Assembly (NCBI GenBank): GCA_000697335.1
Contig: JNEM01010375.1
Coordinates: 1 to 16,137, forward strand
Length of the DNA: 16,137 nt
Direction: 5' to 3'
Source of the DNA: Conidiobolus incongruus B7586
Lineage: Eukaryota; Entomophthoromycota; Entomophthoromycetes; Entomophthorales; Conidiobolaceae
Translations under genes and position numbers: made by a program
Notes under the pieces: generated by a model
What the model saw: only the letters and a program-made list of their open reading frames with translations
Told to the model about the DNA's origin: nothing
Databases searched by the model: none
Part shown: positions 1 through 9,404 of the stretch, one piece after another
Position numbering within the stretch: position 1 is the stretch's first letter
Layout: each line of letters opens with the position of its first letter

Positions 1-1155
1 AATATTTTAAAACTATATATATATATATATATTCAATTTTAATTATTTTTTTATTAAAATATTTTGATTTTAAAATTTATACTTAAATTTAATTATGGTT
101 AAATTAAATTATGATTATCAAAAAGCTTTTATTTTTATATTTTTAAAACTTAACTATAAACCTTTTAAAATTATTTAAAACTTGTAAACAGTTTATAAAG
201 ATGGTGTTTTATCTAAAACTACCATATATTACTAAATTTGTAATTTTAAAACTAAAAGAAACATTATTTAAAATTTATTAAAATCTAAAAGATTAATTTT
301 TACTGTTATTTTTTTATTTATTAATAAAGTAAAAAAATATATTAAAAAATACCTTTTTATTTATATTAGAGAATTATTAAAGTAATTTAATATTAATTAT
401 ATAAGCATATTATATTTACTTAAATTTAAACTTAGATTAATTAATAAAAATATAAAATAGATATCTTATAATTTAACAAAAACCTAAAAAAACTAGAGTA
501 GTTATAGTTAAACTAAACTTATTAAGGTATAACTAAAAATAAAGGTTTTTACAATAAATACTTATAATTGATAAATTTTAAATTTCTTTATAAAATCTTT
601 TATTTAAAAATAAAACAAAATGTTAAATCAAGTTAAATTAATCCCTTCTATAAATTCCAATAAATAAACACTTTAAATATAAGTTAATGTTAATTATTTT
701 AATAAATTATAATAGTATATAGTTTTCTTATTTAATACCTCAAAGAAAATCAATTAATAGTAAGTTATATATTATTTTTTTAAATAAAACAATTTTTAAA
801 TGGTATTCTTAATATAAATTAAAGACACTTATTATTCTACATAATAATTATAAAATATATAAAGTTAAAGCTGTAAAAGATTTTTTATATAAAAAAATTA
901 GAGGGAATTACTATATCTAGTATATTTACTTGATTATAACTTAGGTAATTATAATTATTTTAGAAAATTAAAAAAACAGCTTGCAGGAAAAAAAATTCCT
1001 GTAAATAAATTAAATTGGTTTGTGAAATATTAAATTTCAGTTTTTAATAAAAAAACTGTTTTTTAGGTATTAGAAGCTTATTAAAAGTATAGAAAAGAGT
1101 TATTAATAATAAAAAAAGCTATTAATTTTATATTATTCATTAATTTTTATATATT
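1..1155 (-). repeat. Decayed AT-rich interspersed repeat, copy 1 (runs off left edge)
   Basis: Read on the minus strand, this stretch aligns along its length with the plus strand at 7015-8800 and 15165-16137. Anchors: 933-962 reversed matches 7211-7239 and 15374-15403 (a block ending in AGTTATAAT), and 144-162 reversed is an exact 19-base match to 8665-8683 (GGTTTATAGTTAAGTTTTA). The shared edge near 1085-1155 also matches 15175-15255 closely. The stretch is almost pure A and T with no long open frame. Family is not assignable by eye; it is treated as the fossil of an old mobile element with many changes. A (TA)n run at 14-32 lies at its far end. Confidence 0.72.
14..32. repeat. (TA)n microsatellite
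   Basis: An uninterrupted run of alternating T and A, inside the AT-rich repeat copy at the left edge. Likely length-variable between isolates. Confidence 0.85.
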
Positions 1156-1216
1156 ATTTATTAATTTATTTGTTTAATTTCAATCTTAAAATTGTGCCAT
1201 TACTTAATTTCTACAC

Positions 1217-1239
1217 TATTATTATTATTATTATTATTA
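1217..1239. repeat. (TTA)n trinucleotide microsatellite
   Basis: About seven and a half uninterrupted repeats of TAT/ATT, in non-coding sequence 3' of RRP40. Confidence 0.85.
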
Positions 1240-1332
1240 CTACCAGTCTTGCAATTTTATTTTCTCAAACATATATTTCAATTACCAATTCAAAACACAA
1301 TATTTAGATAGTAAAGAATGGTAATTAATTAA

Positions 1333-1356
1333 ACATGTTATTAGAAAATAACATGT
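1333..1356. repeat. Perfect inverted repeat, 10-bp arms with 4-base loop
   Basis: ACATGTTATT is followed by AGAA and then AATAACATGT, the exact reverse complement of the first arm. The arms contain ACATGT, which is more G/C than the surroundings. It lies about 310 bases beyond the RRP40 stop. It could form a hairpin or be a dyad binding site; function unknown. Confidence 0.75.
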
Positions 1357-1668
1357 AATTATAAATAGTAAAATGAAGATAATTAATGCAGTGTAAAAAC
1401 TGTTCATATTCCAAACTTAAATAAATATAGATGAAATCATATTTGACTTGAAAAAAATACATAGATAACATTTGATAAGATTGATATTTACCGAGAAATT
1501 TATTATGATTTTACAACAATTAATAATTCATTGGAATTAGAATTTGAGATTTAGGCTACTATCATCGATTACTATAAATACTCAAGATTAATATGAATGA
1601 ATTGAATTTAAGAGCTATAATTACCTTATATATGATAATTAATATATAATATAAGAATTTTGTTAAGT

Positions 1669-2594
1669 TTAATCTAAATTTTTAATTTTTTGTAATTCAC
1701 TTTTAACGAATTCATCCCATTCTGATCTATCTAAATGTTCAAAGTTTAACAATATTCTCTTTATAGCTAATGTCATCCCAATATTCTCAGATTTAATCCA
1801 AATTCTACCATTTACACCAATAGCTGCTTCGAAAGGCAAGTATTGACCAATGGTGGTTAGTATGGATTTGGGGTTGTTTAAAAAGCTATTTGGATTTAAA
1901 TTAGTAAGCTAAATATAATAATAAGGTATATTGATTTGGCACCTTCTACTCCATCCTAAGCTACCGCGAACTAGAGTTCCACCTTGAAGAGGTCCAAAAC
2001 CCTGAGATTTCTGAGTATCAGAGTTATAACATTCCATTTCAGGATCCATGTCCTTATGGCATAAGATCATTCTACCATAGACTAAATCACCAACCTGTGA
2101 AACGTAAATCATTTAATACCAGAAACAATATAGTTTAAATAAAGATTATTTACAGCTAAATTTGGCTTATTATTCTTAGTAGCACCTTCAAATGCCAAGT
2201 GGGGCAAAAGTGTAGGAAAAGCAGAGCCTACGTCCACTAAATAGTGGTCAGTTTGTCTTCCAATAATTCTACCAATTACAGGGTCGTGAAATGTAGGCTT
2301 ATACTATATACTTGAGTAAAAATTAAATTAAAATAAATTTGAAATAAAATTTACTCTTTTACTATCATACTCCAACCAAATCTTATTCTGAGCTTGATTG
2401 ACCATCAATTCGCCCTGATTAATAGCGATAATTTGGTCGTTCAAATAAGAAATACCAGGTCCCAATTTTAATATTTGGTCAAAGTTTAAATTGTTCAAAG
2501 GGTCATCTTCAGCCAATAAATTGTTGGGGTCGTATAAAATATCTCCCGGTAGTGATTTTTTAGGTTTATTATTATCTGTTAATTCTAAACTCAT
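1669..2594 (-). CDS. RRP40: Exosome complex component RRP40 (EXOSC3 homologue), four exons
   Basis: RRP40 is an S1/KH cap subunit of the RNA exosome, which guides RNA into the 3'-5' degradation core in nucleus and cytoplasm. Exons, in gene order: 2594-2355 (80 codons), 2303-2154 (50 codons), 2094-1943, 1885-1669; introns of 51, 59 and 57 bases, the last in phase 2. The product is 252 residues, between yeast (about 240) and human (275). Visible landmarks against human EXOSC3: an early LPGD; GPGI near residue 46; S1 domain in exons 2-3 with FEGATKNNKPN directly before VGDLVYGR (human FEGATKRNRPN...VGDLIYGQF); KDMDPEM near 144; KH region with GVNGRIWIK at 204-212 (human GMNGRIWVK). The start is the only ATG giving the N-terminal domain. 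Intron 1 and 2 donors are GTAAAT; intron 3 has an unusual GTGCCA. Identity is very secure; the exon 3/4 junction is the least sure part. Confidence 0.95.
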
Positions 2595-3798
2595 TATCTT
2601 AATTTTATTCTACTTTATTTTCAATTTCTCAATTTGCTAATTTGAATTACGAATTTTGAAAATTTTAAAATCAATTATTATAATTTTCAAATTATGGGAA
2701 TCTATTTAATTTTATATTTTTTTTAAATTTTTAAAATATTAATCTACATATTAATAATGTTAATACCTAATGTTAGTTATATTATTCAATTTTATGTCTA
2801 ATTCATTAGAATTGGTTTAATTTATAATGATATTATAATTTTTAATAATTTTAATTTTTTCAATTGAATTAATTTTGATTTTATCATTTATATAATTATT
2901 ATCTCCTCACAATATATCATCATAAACTTTAAATTTATCAAAAAATTGTTATTAAATATTGGAAATTGATATATTATATAACACAGAAAAATATATTTGT
3001 GGATATATTGATCATGTTAACTTATTTCGAACTTAAAATATACTGATATATTAATATAATTCAGATAAACAAATATGATTAGTAGATCTTCTATACAATT
3101 ATACTAATAGACTGAATGTTTTTTAGATTGTTTTTACAGTGAAGAAACTTTATAATCCCAAGTCTATATTTGGTTATAACAGATTTTAAAAGAGTCAATT
3201 TTTAATATATAACCTAACCAAGTTTTAATATTATAAAACAATTCAGTTTTATTAAATCAAAATTTTGAAAGTAATATTTTTATAACCCTTTAAATTGGCT
3301 AGTATAATATTCATTATATTTTATTCAAATTATGGAATCCCAATAGAATAATCTAATTTATATATTTAATACCAAATTTGTCAATAATTTCAATATCAAG
3401 AACAAATATTAAACTTGAAAAATAATAATGCAATAATCACTTCAAAATCAATAATTCAATAAATAGAATAATTTTAATACGGGGGAATTATAATTATAAA
3501 TATTGAATGATTAAATTAGTTAATTTTAATTTATAAACTTTTGATATTATGATTTTATGACGTATATTAAATTATTAAAAATATAAAAATATATTAATAT
3601 CGATTATTTATATCCCTTCAAACAATCAAAAATAATAATGAGGTGAAAATGAAGAATTGATTGAATCAAATGTTATGAAAAATAGTGAATTTCAACAATT
3701 AATTCTATTAATTATGAGTAATTTATAAAATGAAGGTAATAATCTAAAATTAAATATTACCTGATTTATTTATGTAATAAATTCTAAATTCTCAATTA
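2595..3798. other. AT-rich divergent intergenic region (RRP40 / receptor A)
   Basis: This lies between the divergently transcribed RRP40 and receptor A genes. No open frame with protein-like composition was found on either strand. The first tens of bases beyond 2594 form an A-rich leader for RRP40 without a clear TATA box. The rest is low-complexity AT sequence with no recognisable RNA gene. Confidence 0.6.
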
Positions 3799-3918
3799 AT
3801 GTGTACAATGGATTGTATATCACCTTTGTTATCCTTTGCATCTTATCCATTTATTAATTTTGATAAATTGACAGGAAATTATTGTTATGATAAAATGTTA
3901 GGGTATTGGCCAGTATAA
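3799..3918 (+). other. Short 39-codon open frame upstream of receptor A
   Basis: Starts at ATG 3799 (second ATG at 3808) and ends at TAA 3916-3918. Its composition is protein-like, unlike the surrounding AT spacer, with residues such as P, C, G, W and Y, including NYCYDKMLGYWPV near the end. Its stop overlaps the TATA box used here for receptor A. It could be an upstream ORF if transcription starts further upstream, a remnant of another gene, or chance. No known family recognised. Confidence 0.3.
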
Positions 3919-3921
3919 ATA
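3914..3921 (+). promoter_or_regulatory. TATA box of receptor A
   Basis: TATAAATA within CAGTATAAATACTAG, 64 bases before the receptor A ATG and followed by a pyrimidine-rich stretch (ATCCCTCTTTT) near 3941-3951 that suits an initiator. An inverted CCAAT (ATTGG) lies just upstream at about 3905. The receptor B gene has the same GTATAAATAC at a similar distance, which supports the call. Confidence 0.6.
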
Positions 3922-3984
3922 CTAGAACTAGTGCTGTTGTATCCCTCTTTTATCTAGAATGATTAAATATAATTTCAATAAATA

Positions 3985-4974
3985 ATGAGACCTACAAATG
4001 ATGAGTTTAGAGAAAGGGCGTATCCTTACAATTTAATCACTAATTGCTTCGGACTTCCAATGAGTTTACTAGGGATATTTCTGTCCTCATCAGTATTAGC
4101 TTCTATTATGACGCATAAGTGGAAGAGGTTAAATATTGACTTGAAATTGATTAGTTTAACTCTGATATTCGATATTTTAACGGGAATAGTAACCACATTT
4201 AACATATCAATGAACTTAATAAACCAGTCTCGGCATTTGGATAACAAAGTATTATGTGATTTGGACGCAGTAGTCAATTTGCTAGTGTTTGTATCATCAA
4301 TCAATTGTGTGGGGGTGGTGAGCTTGGAACGTTGTTTGCTCGTGGTTTATAATAGAAAATATAAGGATGGGGTATACTGGTGCATTTTAGCATTTATGCT
4401 TTCCATTAATATTGTATCTTGGATTGTTGCACTGAATATGCATGGATTCGGACTGGTTCCAACTACTGTATACTGTTTATTCGATGTCAACAATATGGGT
4501 GGTAAAGTATCCAATGTAATGATTTTAATCTCTTTATTGTTATCAATGGCATTTGTCTACATAGGATATATTCAAATTGTTTTGAAGACACGATCTGAAA
4601 GCCGTATATTGATGGAAAACATGGATATGGATATGGATTCTTACAAACCGTCCAACCAATCTACAGTGAAAAAATCCTTGGTGATTATTGCTGTGAGTAC
4701 AATGACCAATACTCCATACGTTGTCCTTCTCATAATGAGCTTAGTATCGCCCAAATTCTTAACCAATCTCATAGATACGATATGTACGTGCTGTATTATG
4801 ATGAATCAGGTACTCAACTGCATCCTTGTAATTAATATGAGACCAGATTTAATCAAAAATGTTAAGAAAAAGTTGAAATTAAAGTCCATAAGGCAATCTA
4901 TCATCCCATTAAGCTTTCAAGGCGTTGATGAAAATCAGAGTCAAAATAATCTTTCCAAAGTCACTCATCAATGA
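3985..4974 (+). CDS. Class A-like seven-transmembrane G protein-coupled receptor (receptor A)
   Basis: A single-exon gene for 329 residues, predicted to sit in the plasma membrane with an outside N-terminus and signal through a heterotrimeric G protein; ligand unknown. Seven hydrophobic segments lie at roughly residues 22-43, 53-80, 92-122, 131-152, 175-200, 229-255 and 262-285. Rhodopsin-family landmarks: D63 in TM2 (LIFDILTG), C91 before TM3 with C164 in loop 2 (a likely disulfide), E115-R116-C117 in place of DRY, W146 in TM4, P244 in TM6. TM7 lacks a clear NPxxY and instead ends in NMRPDL (284-289). Loop 3 carries MDMDMD at 213-218, encoded by three perfect copies of ATGGAT (4621-4638). 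The tail is about 40 residues, K/S/Q-rich. The start is supported by the N-terminal AYPYN, mirrored in receptor B (AYPFN). Family call is strong; function in the cell is inference. Confidence 0.88.
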   Translation: MRPTNDEFRERAYPYNLITNCFGLPMSLLGIFLSSSVLASIMTHKWKRLNIDLKLISLTLIFDILTGIVTTFNISMNLINQSRHLDNKVLCDLDAVVNLLVFVSSINCVGVVSLERCLLVVYNRKYKDGVYWCILAFMLSINIVSWIVALNMHGFGLVPTTVYCLFDVNNMGGKVSNVMILISLLLSMAFVYIGYIQIVLKTRSESRILMENMDMDMDSYKPSNQSTVKKSLVIIAVSTMTNTPYVVLLIMSLVSPKFLTNLIDTICTCCIMMNQVLNCILVINMRPDLIKNVKKKLKLKSIRQSIIPLSFQGVDENQSQNNLSKVTHQ

Positions 4975-5006
4975 TCACTACTGATAAAATTTCTAATTTA
5001 TCTCAT

Positions 5007-5012
5007 AATAAA
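5007..5012 (+). terminator. Candidate poly(A) signal of receptor A
   Basis: AATAAA about 32 bases after the receptor A stop codon. In DNA this AT-rich the motif is common by chance, so position is the main support. Confidence 0.35.
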
Positions 5013-5116
5013 TTATCTAATTATTAATATAAATCAAATTATCCATTGTAATTAAATAATTTCACATCTTAATATTAAAACTTTGGTATAATATAATAAA
5101 TATTTCTGTTTTCAGC

Positions 5117-5434
5117 ATGTATGTAATTGCTAATTATAAATAATTTAATATTCATATTAAGACTATTTTAATACTATTACAGGTGTATAATTATTTAAAT
5201 AAATTTCCAACTACTCCATTTTACCGATTTGGGTATGAAAACGAAGCCACATTTGATACTATCAACATCTGCGTGGGTATTTTCTTCCATTGCGATAAAT
5301 ATTTAAAGTTTATCATAGATAGGCACAGTTTCTATTAAACCGATAATCCTATCAAACAAATAATACCAGCATTATTAGTTGATAAATTGGATTTATTAAA
5401 TGCAAGCTGTGATTACAATGATCAAATCATTTGA
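5117..5434 (+). pseudogene. Spliced-looking gene fragment of unknown function
   Basis: ATGTAT at 5117-5122 is followed by a good 60-base intron (GTAATT at 5123 to TTACAG ending 5182), the same size as the RRP40 introns. Phase 0 splicing joins it to an exon opening with VYNYLNKFPTT that stays open for 51 codons to a TAA at 5336, then another 31 codons in the same frame to TGA at 5432. Composition is clearly protein-like (for example FHCDKYLKFIIDRHSFY, later ALLVDKLDLLNASCDYND). The pattern faintly recalls the middle region of fungal Zn2Cys6 transcription factors, but this is a weak impression. No zinc cluster is seen. Best read as a gene fragment or decayed gene; a live 53-residue protein is the alternative. 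Confidence 0.4.
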
Positions 5435-5630
5435 ACAACTAATAATATATCATATGAAATTTATTTATATTCTTTATTAACCCAACAATTGTAAAAATTG
5501 GTAAATCAGCTAATTTGGAAAGATGTGAATCCTAATTAAATCTGTGATAAATCTATTTTAATACGTCATTTTAAGTACTTAATAAATTCAATATCTATTC
5601 TCTAAATTCTCAATCCATTTCAATCACTAA

Positions 5631-5862
5631 ATGGGGTCATTTGGTACTGTTTTACAATTTTTAATTTTTCAACTGGTGTCAAGTGGTTTGTATTACCCAA
5701 TTATTCTCCCGCCTTTGGATAATTTTGATGAGTATTAATAGGAAAATTCAAATATAAATTTAAATATTTAGAGGTGAATTGACTATTATACTAAGTAACA
5801 TATGCATAAATGAAATTAGTTATAGTAACTTTAATTTTGATATTAACACCGATAGTTTTTAA
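5631..5862 (+). CDS. Possible small secreted protein with one 40-base intron
   Basis: Exon 1 (5631-5731) encodes MGSFGTVLQFLIFQLVSSG, a plausible signal peptide, then LYYPIILPPLDNFD. A GTATTA donor at 5732 and a TTTAG acceptor ending at 5771 would remove a 40-base intron carrying two in-frame stops. Exon 2 (5772-5862) adds 29 residues, with a single cysteine, ending at TAA. Total 63 residues. A CT/AT-rich leader precedes the ATG. The intron is shorter than those of RRP40, and 63 residues is little, so it may be the head of a truncated gene. No homologue recognised. Confidence 0.3.
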
Positions 5863-6417
5863 ATATAATGCTTATGAATACAATTACAATTTAATTCAAT
5901 GAAATCCAAGAATATTATATATACAGAATTTTAAAATTAACCTGAATATCTAGAGAATCGAATTAATTGAATAATGCTTGAGTATAATATATGTAATATA
6001 AAGAATAGCTATCTTTCAAAATGTATCAAACTTATAATATAGTCATAGATTAAATTTTATAAATCCAATTAAATCAGAACTCTATTAATGATATATTTAG
6101 CACGAAAGTTTTTCAGTTTGATGATTTTTTCTAATTTTTTTGAATTAATAATTATCAAATTTGCATATTCTTACAGTGAAATATTGTCTTATTGTTTGAA
6201 CAAATTATTAATAAATTGATTTATATTTATTTTATCGAGAACCTTATATATCAGATTAGTATTATCAAAGTATGATTATTTTATGAATTTAAAATATTGA
6301 ATTAATATTATTAAATTATAGATAGTATCAGAATTTTTAATTTTGTAATCTATAAGGTTAAAGAAAAAGAGTTCAGGTTGATATAAATTTCTATATTTTA
6401 CAAATTCAATTTAAATT
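5863..6417. other. AT-rich spacer, nothing recognised
   Basis: No open frame with protein-like composition, RNA gene or repeat was seen on either strand in this stretch. Confidence 0.5.
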
Positions 6418-6760
6418 ATGTTTATTAAATATCGATTACCCTACCAAAGACTTTTCCCTATAATATTCTTGATAATCACAACTCTATTACTTTTAAATCT
6501 CTTATCACCTGATGCAACCAAATATTAAAAGTTTATAATACATGGCAAACCTTAAGTACCCATACAAAATTATCAACACTTTAGTTGTTCTTAAAGTTGG
6601 ACAATATTTAAATGATATTTTCTTTAACAATATTCAAGGGTTATTAATCCATTATATCTTGATAGTTATTAACGCTTACTGATAATCCAGACTAATATTA
6701 CTTGGAAGCCCTCAAATATAATAACACTAATTCAGCCTTTATTAAATGCAATATTTGATT
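6418..6760 (+). pseudogene. Decayed gene with N-terminal membrane anchor, unknown family
   Basis: Three neighbouring protein-like stretches lie on the plus strand in different frames. The first (6418-6528, 36 codons) starts MFIKYRLPYQR followed by about 20 hydrophobic residues (FPIIFLIITTLLLLNLL), the layout of a type II signal anchor as in Golgi enzymes. The second (6542-6682, 46 codons) begins MANLKYPYKIINTLVVLKVG. The third, about 6693-6758, contains YYLEALKYNNTNSAFIKCN. They are interrupted by stops and frame changes, and no GT-AG intron repairs the transitions, so the locus looks broken. A Golgi glycosyltransferase is one possibility from the anchor alone; the family is not identified. 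Confidence 0.35.
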
Positions 6761-7014
6761 TATTAAGTAAATACTTTTTAAATTCTTCAGTCTATATTTC
6801 TGTTTAAACCCAAATTATTTTGAATTATAATATATATATTCATCATTTCATTAAATATATATCATTTTAAATGTGTTGTTCCCATTTATCAATTAATTTT
6901 TGAATTAGAACCAATGAAATAATTCAAATTTAGAGTGAGAAAATCAGTTTTAATTATTACAAATTCTAAATAATGAGACTTCTTGAATTTGAATGTGATA
7001 TAAAGTTTTTAATA
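6761..7014. other. AT-rich spacer, nothing recognised
   Basis: Low-complexity AT sequence between a coding relic and repeat copy 2; no supported feature. Confidence 0.5.
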
Positions 7015-8800
7015 TATAATTTGAAAAGAATAAATATATAAAATGAAAATAATATTCTTTTTTATACTAATAGTTTTTTGCTATGTTTTTAGCAAACTTT
7101 TAATACCGAAAAAAGGAGGTCATTTTAATAAAATTAAAATTTAATATTTTATATATTAATTAAAATGATTGGAAAAAATTTCTCTTAAAGTTTATTTTTT
7201 TTTAATTTTCCAAAGCAATTATAAACACAAAGTTATAATTTGATGAATATATTAGTTATGGTAATTTTTCCTAATTATTTATTATTAGAACATTTTTTAT
7301 AGCATTAACACTATATATACTATGATTATTATATTAAAAATAAGGAATTTTTTAATTCGTTAAAACCATTAATTAGAAAAATTTTGATTTAAAAAATATT
7401 AAGTTTATTATTTATTAAATTGCATTTAAGAATTGAATATTTAATATCATATATTATAATAATTTATTATATTAATTAATACTTACTTGTAAATAAATTA
7501 TTTACTTGTTATAAGTTTCCAATAGAGTTATTTTAATATAACATTTTTTAAAAATTATAAATAATGATTATGATTTATGTACTATATTAAATTTATAAAT
7601 ATATTTATAATATAACCAATCTAATATAAAAGAATAATTATAATATCTATATAATAAGTCAATATATAGGAAAATATAATATATTTAAACTTAATAAATA
7701 AATTAATTGATATAAAATTAATAGATTTTATATTAAATATTATTAATAAAAATAATATTGATAGATATTATCTTAATTCCAAAAATAAAAATAAAAATTA
7801 AAAAAAAATTAAATGCAAAATAAAAAATTATATTTATTAACTTAATTCACTTTATTTATATAGTTTTATTAATTATAAAAGTTTAAATTATTTGTTTAAA
7901 TTAAAGATAAATAAGCTATATTAAGTTATATATAAAAATTTAATTACTAATTTTTTAATAGATTTTTATATAAAATCTTTTGTTTTTATTTATATTTTAA
8001 TAGGTTTTATTTTATTATAATTATTTTAATTTTAAGGTTTAATAATTATATAAGGTATTTAAATTATATTTTTATTAATTAAATCATATTTAAATGATAA
8101 TATATATAATATTTTTACAGAACTAATATTAATAAATTTTGTTTACTTTTTAACTATTAAAGGATTAATTTTGGAGATTTTTAAATATATTTCTAAATAT
8201 TTCATTTAATTCTAAGTTGATTAAGTAATATATATTTTTCAAATAGATATATTTATATAAATGACATTAATTTAACTGTTAGAATTAATTTTTCTCTGTT
8301 CTTTTAATTTTTTATTTATTAATATTAAGGTTAATATTATATTATATGAATATTATTTAATATAAAATCTGACATATATATATTGACATATTTATTTATC
8401 TATATATTAATTAATTATATAAATATTATATTGAGTTTTCCTTTATATTATATTGGTTTTATCATAATTATATATATTTTGAGTAAAATAATAATATGTT
8501 TTCCAAAATATTTTTTATTAAATTAATAATTAAAATAATTTTTTCAGTTTTAATAAGATTTATATCAAAACTTTCAAAGGTTAAAAATAAATTACTTGGT
8601 GATAATTAATAATATTAGATAAAATATTATCTTTATAATTAGTCAATTTTAAATAATCTTAAATGGTTTATAGTTAAGTTTTAATTATATAAAAAATATA
8701 ATAGCTTTAGATGATTATTAATTAATTTAAATATAATTAAATTAATCAAATATGTTTGAAAGAGAGTTTTTATTAAAAAATTAATTATTAAAATAAAGAA
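7015..8800 (+). repeat. Decayed AT-rich interspersed repeat, copy 2
   Basis: The left part matches 15175 onwards (the block ending CAAACTTTTAATACC near 7103 against CAAACTTCTAATACC near 15268) and the reversed left edge of the window. Its right part (8620-8760) matches 90-205 reversed, including a 19-base identity at 8665-8683. The spacing between shared anchors is about 600 bases longer here than in copy 1, so this copy carries extra AT-rich DNA or copy 1 has lost some. Base composition is extreme A+T. Treated as a fossil mobile element of unassigned family, clearly broken by many changes; orientation is opposite to copy 1 and the same as copy 3. Confidence 0.7.
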
Positions 8801-8965
8801 ATAATTTACAACTTTAAATTTTGTTATTTATTTTATAGAAAAATATTTTCGCTAATAGTAATGTATTTGAAAAATTAGAAATTCACAAATTTTTATTATT
8901 TTAAATTCAAGGTAAAAATAATATATATATTACTTTCTAATATATTTAATTATTTTTGAAATTAA

Positions 8966-9144
8966 CATATAAAATATTCAAACATCAAGCTTTTAAAATT
9001 ATTTAATAAATTTCAAATAAATATAATATTTAGAGTTACAGATATTTTTGGCAAAAACTTGAATTTGGAGATTAATGAAAAATTCAATGATACAGAATAA
9101 TTAGTTAGTAAGTTAACAGCTTTCAAGTTCTTTGAATATATTTA
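8966..9144 (+). pseudogene. Short coding relic, unrecognised
   Basis: A 44-codon open stretch (8966-9097) with protein-like composition, including FRVTDIFGKNLNLEINEKFN, ends at a TAA and continues in the same frame for 14 more codons (LVSKLTAFKFFEYI). No start codon fits well and no family is recognised; the leucine/asparagine/phenylalanine pattern could come from a leucine-rich repeat protein, but this is a guess. It sits just to the right of repeat copy 2. Confidence 0.25.
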
Positions 9145-9404
9145 AAATTATTAGAATTATTAATAAAATATATTATTCTGGCTATCCTATATTATTTGTT
9201 CCTGTATATTTTCAATAGTGCAAATAATTATAACTTGGAAATGAATATTAGCCAATTAAAAATTAAATAATTTTGTAATACAAAGTAATGTTATTATTTT
9301 ATCAACTTATTCACTATATCAAAATATATCAAATCATCAATATATGTTGAATGATAAAAATGTGCTAATCGTGATATAAAATCTATTTGATGTAAAAAAC
9401 AATT
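9145..9404. other. AT-rich spacer, nothing recognised
   Basis: No supported gene, repeat or RNA between the small relic and the broken receptor. Confidence 0.45.

Larger units (their letters stand above)
1156..1668. other. AT-rich spacer downstream of RRP40
   Basis: No gene is seen between the left repeat copy and the RRP40 stop codon. It holds a (TTA)n microsatellite at 1217-1239 and a perfect palindrome at 1333-1356. On the minus strand it is the 3' flank of RRP40 and probably contains its poly(A) site, although no canonical AATAAA was seen close to the stop. Confidence 0.6.

Noticed and set aside
961-1060. Two hairpin-like stretches (CAGGAA...TTCCTG and CAGTTTTT...AAAAACTG) as regulatory structures.
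   Set aside because: They fall in the AT-rich repeat and are only partly kept in the other copies, so they are more likely part of the old element or chance in A/T runs.
1909-2112. The 67-codon frame starting MIYVSQ as a stand-alone gene.
   Set aside because: It is RRP40 exon 3 read with intron bases at both ends; the MIYVSQ lead is intron 2 and the CQINIPYYYI end is intron 3.
4026-4304. 92-codon minus-strand frame.
   Set aside because: Fully antisense to receptor A, which has clear family motifs; a shadow frame.
7043-7144. Plus-strand frame beginning MKIIFFFILIVFCYVFS, signal-peptide-like.
   Set aside because: It lies inside the shared left edge of the AT-rich repeat, and the frame is not kept in the other copies; hydrophobic residues are expected from T-rich sequence.
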